Source: Clostridiales bacterium (lineage in GTDB: Bacteria > Bacillota > Clostridia > Oscillospirales > UBA644). Taken from it: a DNA stretch of 64,000 nucleotides. The notes beneath the pieces were generated by a model. It was not told the origin of the DNA and did not search any database. It saw nothing but the letters and a program-made list of their open reading frames with translations. How positions within the stretch are numbered: the stretch's first letter is position 1; each line of letters starts with the position of its first letter. The stretch is from positions 1 through 64,000 of the forward strand of contig JAEEJO010000074.1 of NCBI GenBank assembly GCA_016281915.1. Direction: 5' to 3'. Below, in pieces: positions 54,161 through 62,378 of this stretch. The position numbers and the translations under genes are program-made.

Positions 54161-55576
54161 TTGAACTACTCAACAATTTTAAAATGCCTGCAAGAATATT
54201 TCGGCGCAGAAGCCCGCGACGACGGCATGGCTGCGCTTATCGACAGATGGCGTGAATGGTATTCCGGCAATTCGGAAGGATTTCACAAAGTTTTTATCAA
54301 TAACGGGCTTTCCACGGTGTCAAGAAAGATGTTCTCTCTGCATATGGCAAAGCGCGTCTGCGAAGACTGGGCGAACCTTCTTCTTAACGAGAAGACCCTG
54401 ATTTCGGTGTCGGACGAAAAGGCGGCGGAATTTATCAACGGAAAAAACGGCTCTTCGGGGCTTTTACGCAGCGTTGATTTTGCCTCGCAGATGAACCGTC
54501 TTGTCGAAAAAGCGTTTGCTCTCGGCACAGGCGCAGTCGTTTGCGGCATAGACGGTATTTTTACAGACAGGAGCGGGAATGCGGAAAAGTCACAAAACGC
54601 GTCGGTAAGGTTTGACTATGCAGAAGCGGGAGAAATATTCCCGATTTCATGGTCCGGTGACGACATAACGGAAGCGGCTTTTACTCGTCTTTCGGTCGAA
54701 AACGGTGAAACGCTCCTTTATATCCAGGCACATCTTATCGAAAACGGCGAATACGTTATCTACAACCGCTGCTTTTCCGAAAGGGACGGGCTGCGTGAAG
54801 AGCCGCTGCCGGAAGGAATGGCCGGCGTTCTCAGAACGGGCTCTGTTGTGCCGTGGTTTTCTGTTATAAAGCCCAACACCGTCAACCATCTCGTTCCGTC
54901 CTCCCCTATGGGGATCTCTGTTTTTGCAGACGCAACGGACGTAATAAAAGGCATAGATCTTTGTTATGACAGCTTGAATATGGAGTTTGTGCTCGGCAAA
55001 AAAATGGTCTTTCTGCGGAGAGATCTTCTTGATAAAGACGATGACGGAAACTTTTATGCGCCGCAGGATACAAACAGACAGCTTTTTATGTATCTTGGCG
55101 ATAAAGCGCTTGACGGAGATATGCTGCCTCAGGAATTCAATCCCACTCTTCGTGTGGAGGACCATGTGAAATGCATACAGGAGCAGATGAATTATCTCTC
55201 GTCAAAATGCGGCTTCGGCGAAAGGTATTACAGGTTCGATTCGTCAAACGTTGTTACGGCTACGCAGATAAACAGTGAAAACTCCACGCTTTTCCGTTCA
55301 GTAAAAAAACATGAGATAATTCTCGAAAAGGCGATCCGCGAGGCGGTGAACGCAGCCCTTTATATCGGCAGAGCTTTTCTCGGGAAAGATTACGGCGAAA
55401 ATTCAGGCGTTAACGTTATATTCGACGACAGCGTTATAGAAGATAAGGCGTCAGCTCAGGCAAGAGATCTTGAGCTTGTCAGAGCCGGAATAATGGCGCC
55501 GTATGAATTTCGCGTTAAATACTTCGGAGAGGACGAAAAGACGGCAAAATTGATCATTTCGGAGGAATGCAGATGA
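54161..55576 (+). CDS. Phage portal protein (SPP1 gp6-like)
   Basis: The 471-residue protein matches SPP1-type portals, the dodecameric ring through which DNA enters the head. Features include the N-terminal LIDRWREWYSGN segment, KRVCEDWANLLLNEK, a central ISWSGDDITEA, and the C-terminal stem and crown region with TATQINSENSTLFRSVKKHE. TTG 54161 is chosen because GGGAGG lies 5 bases before it; in-frame codons upstream overlap the terminase. It ends in the ATGA overlap with the scaffold gene. Confidence 0.9.
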   Translation: MNYSTILKCLQEYFGAEARDDGMAALIDRWREWYSGNSEGFHKVFINNGLSTVSRKMFSLHMAKRVCEDWANLLLNEKTLISVSDEKAAEFINGKNGSSGLLRSVDFASQMNRLVEKAFALGTGAVVCGIDGIFTDRSGNAEKSQNASVRFDYAEAGEIFPISWSGDDITEAAFTRLSVENGETLLYIQAHLIENGEYVIYNRCFSERDGLREEPLPEGMAGVLRTGSVVPWFSVIKPNTVNHLVPSSPMGISVFADATDVIKGIDLCYDSLNMEFVLGKKMVFLRRDLLDKDDDGNFYAPQDTNRQLFMYLGDKALDGDMLPQEFNPTLRVEDHVKCIQEQMNYLSSKCGFGERYYRFDSSNVVTATQINSENSTLFRSVKKHEIILEKAIREAVNAALYIGRAFLGKDYGENSGVNVIFDDSVIEDKASAQARDLELVRAGIMAPYEFRVKYFGEDEKTAKLIISEECR

Positions 55577-56016
55577 AAACTGACATTATCAGATCGGTAT
55601 TTTCAGGAGAAAGCATCGATTATGAAACGTTTGAAAAAAGACTGGGCGAAGAAGGCTTCGGTATAGAGGAGATCAACGCCGAGGAAAGGTCCGCGCTCGA
55701 AAAAGAGCTTGAATATACCAGAAACGAGTGGAAAATCGAGCTGTCTCTTGCAAGAAACAGAGCAAAAAACATAAAAGCCGCACGAGCTATGCTTGATGAA
55801 AGCGAGCTTTTCGACGAAAAAGGGCTCAGCGACGAACGTCTGAGCGAGCAGACGCAGCGCCTCAGAGAGGAAAACCCGTGGCTATTTGAAGAGGACGCGC
55901 CAAAGGCAAAAAGCGTTTCAACTTTTCTGCCGCAGTCACGCGCCGTTCTTCGCGATCCGTCGCAGATGAGTGACGATGAATATTATAAAAACATAATGAA
56001 AGGTGAAAACAAATAA
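55573..56016 (+). CDS. Phage scaffolding-like protein
   Basis: The 147-residue, highly charged helical protein sits between portal and coat, the standard place for a scaffold. It has long Glu/Lys/Arg-rich helices (LEKELEYTRNEWKIEL, ARNRAKNIKAAR), a Pro-rich linker and a C-terminal DPSQMSDDEYYKNIMKG motif typical of Gp20/DUF4355-type scaffolds. ATG 55573 follows GGAGGA and overlaps the portal stop. Its last base is the first base of the coat ATG. Scaffolds guide coat assembly and leave the procapsid. Confidence 0.75.
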   Translation: MKTDIIRSVFSGESIDYETFEKRLGEEGFGIEEINAEERSALEKELEYTRNEWKIELSLARNRAKNIKAARAMLDESELFDEKGLSDERLSEQTQRLREENPWLFEEDAPKAKSVSTFLPQSRAVLRDPSQMSDDEYYKNIMKGENK

Positions 56017-57110
56017 TGGCAAACACATTTCTTACCGTTCAGCAGATCGCCCGCGCGGCGCTGCCGATACTTCACGACAATCTTGTATTCCCCGCGCTTT
56101 CCTATAAGGAATTCTGCGGCGGAATGGGCAAAAAGGGAGACGTTGTGCAGATAAAAAAGCCGGCGGTATATTCCGCAGACGAGTTTACAAACGAAATATC
56201 CGTTCAGGATATAAAGGAAAACAGCGTTCTTGTCACGCTTGACAAAATAGCGGACGTTTCCGTAGAGCTTACCGCGAAGGAAATGGCGCTTGATCTTGAG
56301 GATTTTACAAAGCAGGTCATAGCTCCAGCAGCCGCGGCTATTGCGGAAAAGATAAACGCCGACGGTCTTGCGCTTTATAAAGACATTCCCTACACCTGCG
56401 GCACCGCCGGCACTACCCCTTCCGGGATAGAAACTTTCGCTGCCGTATCAAAGGCTCTCAACGATGCAAAAGCGCCTCTTTCAGACCGTTTTTGCGTATG
56501 GAACAGCGCAGCCCTTGCGTCTTTTCAGAGTGATGCCGCTATAATTTCCGCCGAAAAATGCGGAACGACAAGGGCTCTTCGAAACGGTTCGATAGGCAGA
56601 CTTATCGGGCTTGAAAATTATATGTCCCAGCAGGTCTGCACACATACAAAGGGAACTCTTTCAGGTACTCTTAAAATCGCGGAAGCCGCAGAGGCAGGTT
56701 CGGACGCTATAAAGATATCGTGCACTTCGGGAACGCTCGTAAAGGGAGATATCCTTGTGATAAATGATTCAGAATACGTCGTTTTGCAGGACGCGGCAGC
56801 AGCATCGTCGTCTGTAACGGCAAAAATATATCCGTGCGTTCCCGAATCGGGATTTGCGGCGCAGTCCCCCGTATCACTTATGGGAGACCATGCGGCGAAC
56901 CTCGCGTTTCACAAAAACGCTTTCGGCTTTGTTTCACGTCCGCTCGAAAAAGCGCGCGGCGCAGAAAGCTACGTGACCTCTTTTGACGGAATATCTCTGC
57001 GAGTTACTTTCGCCTACGATATTTCCACAAAAAAGCAGACCATGTCAGTAGACACTCTTTACGGCTTTAAAACGCTTTATCCCGAGCTTGCTGTCCGCGT
57101 TCTGGGCTGA
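56016..57110 (+). CDS. P22-type phage major coat protein
   Basis: The 364-residue protein begins MANTFLTVQQIARAALPIL and continues GDVVQIKKPAVYSA, the signature of P22 gp5-like HK97-fold coat proteins. VELTAKEMALDLEDFTKQVIAP is the spine-helix region, and an Ig-like or insertion-type beta domain (KIAEAAEAGSDAIKISC...) is seen near residues 210-285. There is no prohead protease gene, consistent with P22-type capsids that mature without cleavage. The frame is intact. It overlaps the scaffold by one base. Confidence 0.9.
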   Translation: MANTFLTVQQIARAALPILHDNLVFPALSYKEFCGGMGKKGDVVQIKKPAVYSADEFTNEISVQDIKENSVLVTLDKIADVSVELTAKEMALDLEDFTKQVIAPAAAAIAEKINADGLALYKDIPYTCGTAGTTPSGIETFAAVSKALNDAKAPLSDRFCVWNSAALASFQSDAAIISAEKCGTTRALRNGSIGRLIGLENYMSQQVCTHTKGTLSGTLKIAEAAEAGSDAIKISCTSGTLVKGDILVINDSEYVVLQDAAAASSSVTAKIYPCVPESGFAAQSPVSLMGDHAANLAFHKNAFGFVSRPLEKARGAESYVTSFDGISLRVTFAYDISTKKQTMSVDTLYGFKTLYPELAVRVLG

Positions 57111-57112
57111 TC

Positions 57113-57496
57113 ATGGCATTTATAGATTATGAATACTATATCGGCGAATATATCGGCACTCCGATCCCTCCCGAAGATTTTGCGCTTCTTGCCGAAAGGG
57201 CGTGCGATATCATAGACTGTATAACGTCGGGACGCGCCGGAAAAGCAGCGGAAAAAGGCTGCAAAAAAATGATTTCCGCAGCAAAGAAGGCGGCGTGCGC
57301 TCAGACGGAATATCTTTATTCTCTTGGCGGGACGGAATATCTCGGCATAACGGGAAAAGAGCTTTCGAGAGAGGAAATAGGCAACGCGGCGATATCCTAC
57401 AAGCACGAAAAAGGCGTTTCTTATCTCGGCGTTCCCGTTTCGGGTCTTGCGCTGATGTATCTTGCCTGCGGCGGACTTACCGCAAAGGGGTTATGA
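57113..57496 (+). CDS. Phage head-tail connector (adaptor)-like protein
   Basis: The 127-residue helical protein follows the coat gene, where gp15/gp6-type adaptors are found. It begins MAFIDYEYYIGEY, has two central helices around LLAERACDIIDCI and MISAAKKAACAQTEYLY, and ends in LALMYLACGGLTAKGL, a pattern seen in head-tail connector proteins. No clear Shine-Dalgarno precedes the ATG, which lies 2 bp after the coat stop. Its stop overlaps the next ATG. Confidence 0.65.
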   Translation: MAFIDYEYYIGEYIGTPIPPEDFALLAERACDIIDCITSGRAGKAAEKGCKKMISAAKKAACAQTEYLYSLGGTEYLGITGKELSREEIGNAAISYKHEKGVSYLGVPVSGLALMYLACGGLTAKGL

Positions 57497-57648
57497 TGGA
57501 AGATTTTGATAAAATAATCAGAGGTCTTATTTCCGGTCCGGCGGAAACCGGATCGGAATATAAAGACAGGATACGCGATCTTGCCGAAGAAATAGGCAGA
57601 CAAATAGTAAAAATACTGATAGAATCCGGTCTTATCGACCAAAGATAA
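57493..57648 (+). CDS. Small phage-cassette protein, unknown
   Basis: The 51-residue charged helical protein (MMEDFDKIIRGLIS...IVKILIESGLIDQR) is not recognised. AAAGGGG lies before the ATG, and the ATGA overlap with the preceding connector gene supports translation. Short helical proteins often occur in phage head-tail joining regions, but no role can be assigned. A long hairpin follows its stop. Confidence 0.6.
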   Translation: MMEDFDKIIRGLISGPAETGSEYKDRIRDLAEEIGRQIVKILIESGLIDQR

Positions 57649-57654
57649 AATCAC

Positions 57655-57686
57655 GCGAACGGGAAAACTGTGCTTTTTCCGTTCGC
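57655..57686 (+). other. Long perfect hairpin inside the packaging operon
   Basis: GCGAACGGGAAAA pairs with TTTTTCCGTTCGC (13 bp with one G-U) around the loop CTGTGC. No T-tract follows on plus, so it is not a normal terminator. It sits in the only sizeable gap of the cassette and may be a processing or stability element. Confidence 0.6.
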
Positions 57687-57706
57687 AGTCTGTAAAGGAT
57701 GGTAAA

Positions 57707-58147
57707 ATGTTTGATAAAATAATGAAAAGCCCGGTCACGGTATACCATAAAACAGGAGAGAACGCAGACGGACGGGGCGAATACGAAAGATTTTTCATAA
57801 GATCCGCAAGATTTGAGCGAAAAGAGGGAGTGAGACCCACAGCCGCGGGACTTTTGCCTTATAACAGCTTCAAGCTTTTTGTCAGGGCGGGCAGAAAAGA
57901 AAGACCTGTTTATGCAAATAAAGCCGATTACGAGGCTTTGACCCCTCCCGCAAGAAAGCTTTGCTGGACAGTTGCGGAGGGCGACGTGATAACGCTGGGA
58001 AACACGTCTTTTTCTTTCGGTGAAGACAGCGCTGACGATATAAAGAGCGAATGCGAGATCTTTACCGTAAATTCCGTGCTTGAAGACGCTCTTTCGTCTG
58101 AAAAGATAGTGGAAATAAGCGGAAGAGGAAGGGTGTTTTATACATGA
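57707..58147 (+). CDS. Phage head-closure-like protein
   Basis: The 146-residue beta-rich protein lies where stopper or head-closure proteins are encoded. It begins MFDKIMKSPVTVYHKTGEN and includes NSFKLFVRAG and WTVAEGDVITLGN, a layout seen in small minor capsid proteins of Clostridia phages. No domain is firmly recognised. AAAGGATGG precedes ATG 57707. Its ATGA stop overlaps the next gene. Confidence 0.55.
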   Translation: MFDKIMKSPVTVYHKTGENADGRGEYERFFIRSARFERKEGVRPTAAGLLPYNSFKLFVRAGRKERPVYANKADYEALTPPARKLCWTVAEGDVITLGNTSFSFGEDSADDIKSECEIFTVNSVLEDALSSEKIVEISGRGRVFYT

Positions 58148-58548
58148 CGGAATCAATTGAAAAAAAGCTTTCCGCGTGGCTTTCTTCTTTTTCCGCTCTT
58201 CCCAGGGTGAATTCGGAATTCCTGCCAAAAAGAAACGGAGAGCTTTCGCTGAGAATAAAGAAAGGGCCTGAAACTGTCAGAAGATACGTTTTCGGCGGCG
58301 CCGTGCTCAGATGCGAATTTGCTCTTCGCGTACGCGTTTCGGATTACGACGCAAACACGAGAGGAAGAGGACCGGAAATCCTTTACACCGCGGGACAGAT
58401 CATAGAAAGCTCGCTTTCGGCTCTTGACGGAATATGCGGCTGCTTTTCGGGAATAACGGAATATCCTTCTATGGTTCAGAGAACGGATAACGGCGACTGC
58501 GAATATGAAGGCGTGTTTTACATGGTATATACGGAGGGCTGCAAATGA
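58144..58548 (+). CDS. Phage tail terminator/minor capsid-like protein
   Basis: The 134-residue protein resembles minor capsid or tail-terminator proteins: an N-terminal amphipathic helix (SIEKKLSAWLSSFSAL), the central RYVFGGAVLRCEFALRVRV beta strands, a helix with GQIIESSLSALD, and a closing YEGVFYMVYTEG strand. These proteins cap the tail tube and join it to the head. ATGA overlaps occur at both ends. Confidence 0.55.
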   Translation: MTESIEKKLSAWLSSFSALPRVNSEFLPKRNGELSLRIKKGPETVRRYVFGGAVLRCEFALRVRVSDYDANTRGRGPEILYTAGQIIESSLSALDGICGCFSGITEYPSMVQRTDNGDCEYEGVFYMVYTEGCK

Positions 58549-59003
58549 ATACGGCAAAAGCTGGCGATATGAAGATCGCCATTAGGGTGGCATACGAAAC
58601 CTTCGCCCCTCTTGAAGCGGGAGTAAAATCGTTTGTAAGAATAATAAGACCCGAAACAAAAACATACCGTCTCATTTTTTCGTCTTCAAGCGAAACGGAA
58701 GTTACAGGATATTCTGAAACGGTAAAAATATCCGCAGACCTTGTTTTCGGCGACGCGGCGTGCGAGTATCTTTATTCTCTTGCGGAATCTGCGGGTCGGG
58801 GATGCAAAACCGAGATATTTCTTTATCGCATAGATGATGCAGGGTCGATCCCCGGCAGTTTTTTCGGGAAAAGGTATCCTGTAACGGCGGCGGTAACAAA
58901 AATATCGGGAGAGACCGAAAATTCGGCGCCTTTTTACGGATTTGAGGCTGATCTTTACATTAACGGAGACGGAATAACGGAAGAAAGGGTGATAACGGGT
59001 TGA
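58545..59003 (+). CDS. Probable phage tail tube protein
   Basis: The 152-residue beta-rich protein fits a small tail tube subunit: a strand-rich N-terminal half with TGYSETVKISADLVFGDAA, a short helix YLYSLAES, then EIFLYRID, KRYPVTAAVTKISGE and FYGFEADLYINGDG, the alternating pattern of tube proteins. GGAGGG lies before ATG 58545. It overlaps both neighbours by four bases. No tape-measure gene follows, which is unusual. Confidence 0.5.
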   Translation: MNTAKAGDMKIAIRVAYETFAPLEAGVKSFVRIIRPETKTYRLIFSSSSETEVTGYSETVKISADLVFGDAACEYLYSLAESAGRGCKTEIFLYRIDDAGSIPGSFFGKRYPVTAAVTKISGETENSAPFYGFEADLYINGDGITEERVITG

Positions 59004-60079
59004 GGATATATCTGAATAATTCCGATATTACCGACAGGATCGCTCAAAACTCCGTTCGATGGCGAAGATACGGCGCTTTTCGCTCAGATCTTTCTTTTCG
59101 ACTCGAACCGCTGTTCACAGACGGACTTTCGGCAGAGCACGGCATGCGCGCATACATGATAAACGATTTTTCGCAGACGGTGTGGAGCGGGGTAGTAACG
59201 AGCGTTACCCGGGAATACAGAAGCGACACGGGGTTTACGGCGTCAGTCAGATGCGGCGGACCTGAGGCGATACTGTCGCGCCGGGCAGTCGGTTCGTTTT
59301 CGACCGACGCTCGGACTACGGGTGACGCGGCAAAAACAGTTTTTTTACTTTATCTGTCGAACGCCTCAGACGAAGGGTTTCTCTATAATCCCGCTCTTTT
59401 TACGACGGGAGCGGCGATACAGGGGTATTCAGCTTACGGTAAATCTCTTGCCAGGGTATTTGACGAGCTTGGGGCCGCAGACGGAAGCAGATGGTGGATC
59501 CTGCCTGACGGAACCTTCTTTTTTATGAGCGGAATACCTGTCACCCAGTCGTCTTTCTGCGTTGATTTTACCGAAACTCAAAGCGGAAGGCTTACCGATA
59601 TAACGTCCTTTGAAACGGTAACTTCCGCAGACGGTTACAGAAACGTTCAGTTCGTTGCCGGAAACGGCGTTACAGGCGAAGCGACAAACAGCGCAGAGAT
59701 AAGCAGGATGTCGCGCTTCGGCGGAACCGGAAGATATGAAAACGCGGTCTCCGTGCCGCTTGTTTCTACGGTGGCGGAAGCGAACGCGGCAGCTGCCAAT
59801 ATATTACGCTCATATGAGGAAAACTCTTTCAGGGCGGTTTTTACGACCAATACTGACGGAATTGAGCTTTTTGACCGCATAAGTATAAACGCGCCGCAGT
59901 TCGGGCTTTACGGACTCACGCCGTTTACTGTGACCGAAATCGCGGCGACGGACAGACCGACGGGAGAGAAAAAACTCGCCTTCACCTATTCTGTCACGGC
60001 AAAAATGTCTGATGCGGCAGAGCAGTATGTCCGCCCTGCGGAATATTGGACCGAATCACTGTCAAGAATTTCTCGATGA
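59000..60079 (+). CDS. Phage tail hub/baseplate-like protein
   Basis: The 359-residue protein resembles tail hub proteins of the gp27 or XkdQ type: it begins RIYLNNSDITDRI, has VWSGVVTSVTREY and a sandwich with SVRCGGPEAIL, a central SRWWILPDGTFFF and a C-terminal domain with ANILRSYEENSFRAVFTT and FDRISINAP. The start is TTG 59000, overlapping the previous stop (TTGA). It is the last gene of the cassette; no terminator is visible before the next promoter. Confidence 0.55.
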   Translation: MRIYLNNSDITDRIAQNSVRWRRYGAFRSDLSFRLEPLFTDGLSAEHGMRAYMINDFSQTVWSGVVTSVTREYRSDTGFTASVRCGGPEAILSRRAVGSFSTDARTTGDAAKTVFLLYLSNASDEGFLYNPALFTTGAAIQGYSAYGKSLARVFDELGAADGSRWWILPDGTFFFMSGIPVTQSSFCVDFTETQSGRLTDITSFETVTSADGYRNVQFVAGNGVTGEATNSAEISRMSRFGGTGRYENAVSVPLVSTVAEANAAAANILRSYEENSFRAVFTTNTDGIELFDRISINAPQFGLYGLTPFTVTEIAATDRPTGEKKLAFTYSVTAKMSDAAEQYVRPAEYWTESLSRISR

Positions 60080-60092
60080 CAGGTAAAACGTC

Positions 60093-60121
60093 TTGCAAAA
60101 TCGACTGTTTTGATGTATAAT
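60093..60121 (+). promoter_or_regulatory. Promoter of the DUF6273 protein gene
   Basis: TTGCAA (60093-60098), a 17-bp spacer and TATAAT (60116-60121) start a new transcript right after the phage cassette. Confidence 0.75.
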
Positions 60122-60155
60122 AGGAAGGAAGAAACCGTAAAGGAGCGGTCCCGAT

Positions 60156-61016
60156 ATGAAAAAATCCGTAAAGATCGCGCTTGCAGCAGTTGCCGCCATT
60201 GCTCTGGCGGGTATAATAATCGCGGTTGCGCTTTCCGGAAAGAACAGGGAAGAAACATATAATAACGCCGTTTCGATGTATGAAAGCGGCGATCTTAAAG
60301 GCGCATATAAAATGTTTACCGAAATATACGATTATTCTGACAGCGCCGTGTATGCCAAACGGATATACGATGAAACTTTTCTTGAAAACATCCGCGCTCT
60401 CAATAAAGGACAGACGTTATTTTTCGGCAGATATGAGCAGGACGGGAACACTTCAAACGGTCCGGAAGAAATAGAATGGCTCGTTCTTGACGTGCGGGGA
60501 GAAGACGTGCTTGTTATCAGCAAATACGCGCTTGAAGCGCAGCCCTTCGATACCCCTTCGGGAACCTCGGACTGGGAGTCGAGCGCGATACGCCGCTGGC
60601 TCAACAAATCGTTTTTGTTTTTTTCTTTCGACCCTGTTGAGCAGTCAAGGGTCATTGAAACTTTTCTTGAAGACGACTCCGGCAAAACATATGCGACCGC
60701 TGACCGCGTATTTCTTCTGAGCGCAAAGGAAGCGGAAGAATACATGAAGGAAAGAACAGACAGGATATGCGAGGCTACCGACCAGGCAGTTGTTTCCGGC
60801 GTAAGTAAAAAAATCGCGAAAGTGTATGATAAATACGGACGCACGGTAGAAGCCCCCGCAACGTGCAACTGGTGGCTGAGAAGCTGCGGCACAGGTGAAA
60901 ACACAGCGATCAGCGTATATCCCGACGGACAGATAAACAATTCCGGAAACGTTATTTCGGACGATTACCGCGCGGCGCGCCCGGCAATGTGGATATATAC
61001 GGGAACGGATGAATAA
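60156..61016 (+). CDS. DUF6273 protein with N-terminal membrane anchor
   Basis: The 286-residue protein has a hydrophobic N-terminal anchor (about 7-28), a TPR-like helical stretch (YNNAVSMYESGDLKGAYKMF), and a DUF6273 domain: LFFGRYEQD, EEIEWLVLDV, ESSAIRRWLN, VFLLSAKEAEEYM, and the closing WWLRSCG...RPAMWI. This last pattern resembles C-type-lectin-like folds. It probably faces outward. It has its own promoter and AAAGGAG site, so it may be independent of the phage cassette before it. Confidence 0.85.
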   Translation: MKKSVKIALAAVAAIALAGIIIAVALSGKNREETYNNAVSMYESGDLKGAYKMFTEIYDYSDSAVYAKRIYDETFLENIRALNKGQTLFFGRYEQDGNTSNGPEEIEWLVLDVRGEDVLVISKYALEAQPFDTPSGTSDWESSAIRRWLNKSFLFFSFDPVEQSRVIETFLEDDSGKTYATADRVFLLSAKEAEEYMKERTDRICEATDQAVVSGVSKKIAKVYDKYGRTVEAPATCNWWLRSCGTGENTAISVYPDGQINNSGNVISDDYRAARPAMWIYTGTDE

Positions 61017-61047
61017 TCGACTTTTTTCCAAACAATGACGAAAAAAC

Positions 61048-61076
61048 TTGAAAAACCCGAGCAGTTGGTATATAAT
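61048..61076 (+). promoter_or_regulatory. Promoter of ackA
   Basis: TTGAAA (61048-61053), a 17-bp spacer and TATAAT (61071-61076) are seen. Confidence 0.8.
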
Positions 61077-61109
61077 ACTGTAAAAGTTATTATTAAAAGG
61101 TGAGATCTC

Positions 61110-62306
61110 ATGAAAATTCTTGTAATCAACGCGGGCAGTTCATCCGTAAAATATCAGCTTTTTGATATGACAGACGAAAGCGTGCTCGCAAAAGGCATCT
61201 GTGAAAGAATAGGTATCGAAGGCGGAACTTTCAAGCATAAGGTTCCGGGCCGTCCCGACCTTAAAGTTGCCGTTCAGATGAAAAACCACAGCGAAGCGAT
61301 CCAGCTTATAGTTGATACTCTTGTTTCAAAAGAACACGGCGTTCTTTCTTCTATGAAGGAAATCGACGCGGTAGGACACAGAGTTCTTCACGGCGGCGAG
61401 AAATTCTCGGGCTCGGTTCTTATTAACGACGACGTTATAAAAGCGATAGAAGACTGCTGCGTTCTCGGTCCGCTTCACAATCCGCACAACCTCACGGGTA
61501 TCCACGCGTGTGAAGAGATCATAGGCAACGTTCCCCAGGTAGCCGTTTTTGACACGGGTTTTCATCAGACGATGCCTGCATACGCATATATGTATCCCCT
61601 TCCCTACGAGCTTTACGAAAAATACAGAATACGCCGTTACGGTTTTCACGGCACTTCTCACAGATACGTCAGCATGAGAGCCGCCGCAATGCTTGGCAAA
61701 GACCCGAAGGACCTCAGAATAGTAACGTGCCATCTGGGCAACGGTTCTTCCGTAGCCGCAATACAGGGCGGAAAGTGCATAGATACCTCTATGGGCCTCA
61801 CTCCTCTTGAAGGTCTTATGATGGGAACCCGCTGCGGTTCGATAGACCCTGCTATCGTTCCCTTCCTTATGGAAAAAGAGGGACTTTCCATCCGCGAGAT
61901 CGATAATCTTATGAATAAAAAATCCGGTATTCTCGGTCTTCACGGCAAAACGAGCGATAACCGCGAAATCGAAGACGCCGCAAAGGCTGGCGACGAACGC
62001 TGCATGCTTATCGAAGATATAATCGTTCATCAGCTCGTTAAATACATAGGCGCTTACGCCGCAGAAATGAACGGTGTTGACGCTGTCGTATTCACTGGCG
62101 GTATCGGCGAAAACAATGCTGGCTACCGTATCCGCTGCGCTGAAAAGTTCGCCTTCCTCGGCGCTGCCGTAGACCCCGAGAAAAACAGCAAGCGCGGCAT
62201 AGAGATAGATATCTCAAAGGACGACGCAAAGCTCAGATTCCTCGTTATTCCCACAAACGAAGAACTTATGATCGCAAGAGATACTCTTGAGCTCTGCGGA
62301 AAATAA
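61110..62306 (+). CDS. ackA: Acetate kinase
   Basis: The 398-residue ASKHA-fold kinase interconverts acetyl phosphate plus ADP and acetate plus ATP, the energy-yielding end of acetate fermentation. Motifs are VINAGSSSVKYQLF, HRVLHGG, VFDTGFHQTMP, YGFHGTSHRYVS, CHLGNGSS, TPLEGLMMGTRCG and VFTGGIGENN. AGGTGAG precedes the ATG. No pta gene is adjacent, so phosphotransacetylase must be encoded elsewhere. Confidence 0.98.
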   Translation: MKILVINAGSSSVKYQLFDMTDESVLAKGICERIGIEGGTFKHKVPGRPDLKVAVQMKNHSEAIQLIVDTLVSKEHGVLSSMKEIDAVGHRVLHGGEKFSGSVLINDDVIKAIEDCCVLGPLHNPHNLTGIHACEEIIGNVPQVAVFDTGFHQTMPAYAYMYPLPYELYEKYRIRRYGFHGTSHRYVSMRAAAMLGKDPKDLRIVTCHLGNGSSVAAIQGGKCIDTSMGLTPLEGLMMGTRCGSIDPAIVPFLMEKEGLSIREIDNLMNKKSGILGLHGKTSDNREIEDAAKAGDERCMLIEDIIVHQLVKYIGAYAAEMNGVDAVVFTGGIGENNAGYRIRCAEKFAFLGAAVDPEKNSKRGIEIDISKDDAKLRFLVIPTNEELMIARDTLELCGK

Positions 62307-62319
62307 ATAAAAATGATAT

Positions 62320-62350
62320 AAGCTCCCGCTGATCGGCGGGAGCTTTTTAT
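62320..62350. terminator. Intrinsic terminator of ackA
   Basis: AAGCTCCCGC pairs with GGCGGGAGCTT around the loop TGATC, followed by TTTTAT. Confidence 0.87.
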
Positions 62351-62378
62351 GCCTGAAAATATATAGAATTTGCCTTTT

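Noticed and set aside
57202-57648. 148-codon frame overlapping the connector gene
   Set aside because: It is out of frame with the coupled connector and 51-residue genes; the shared 3' end belongs to the small gene.
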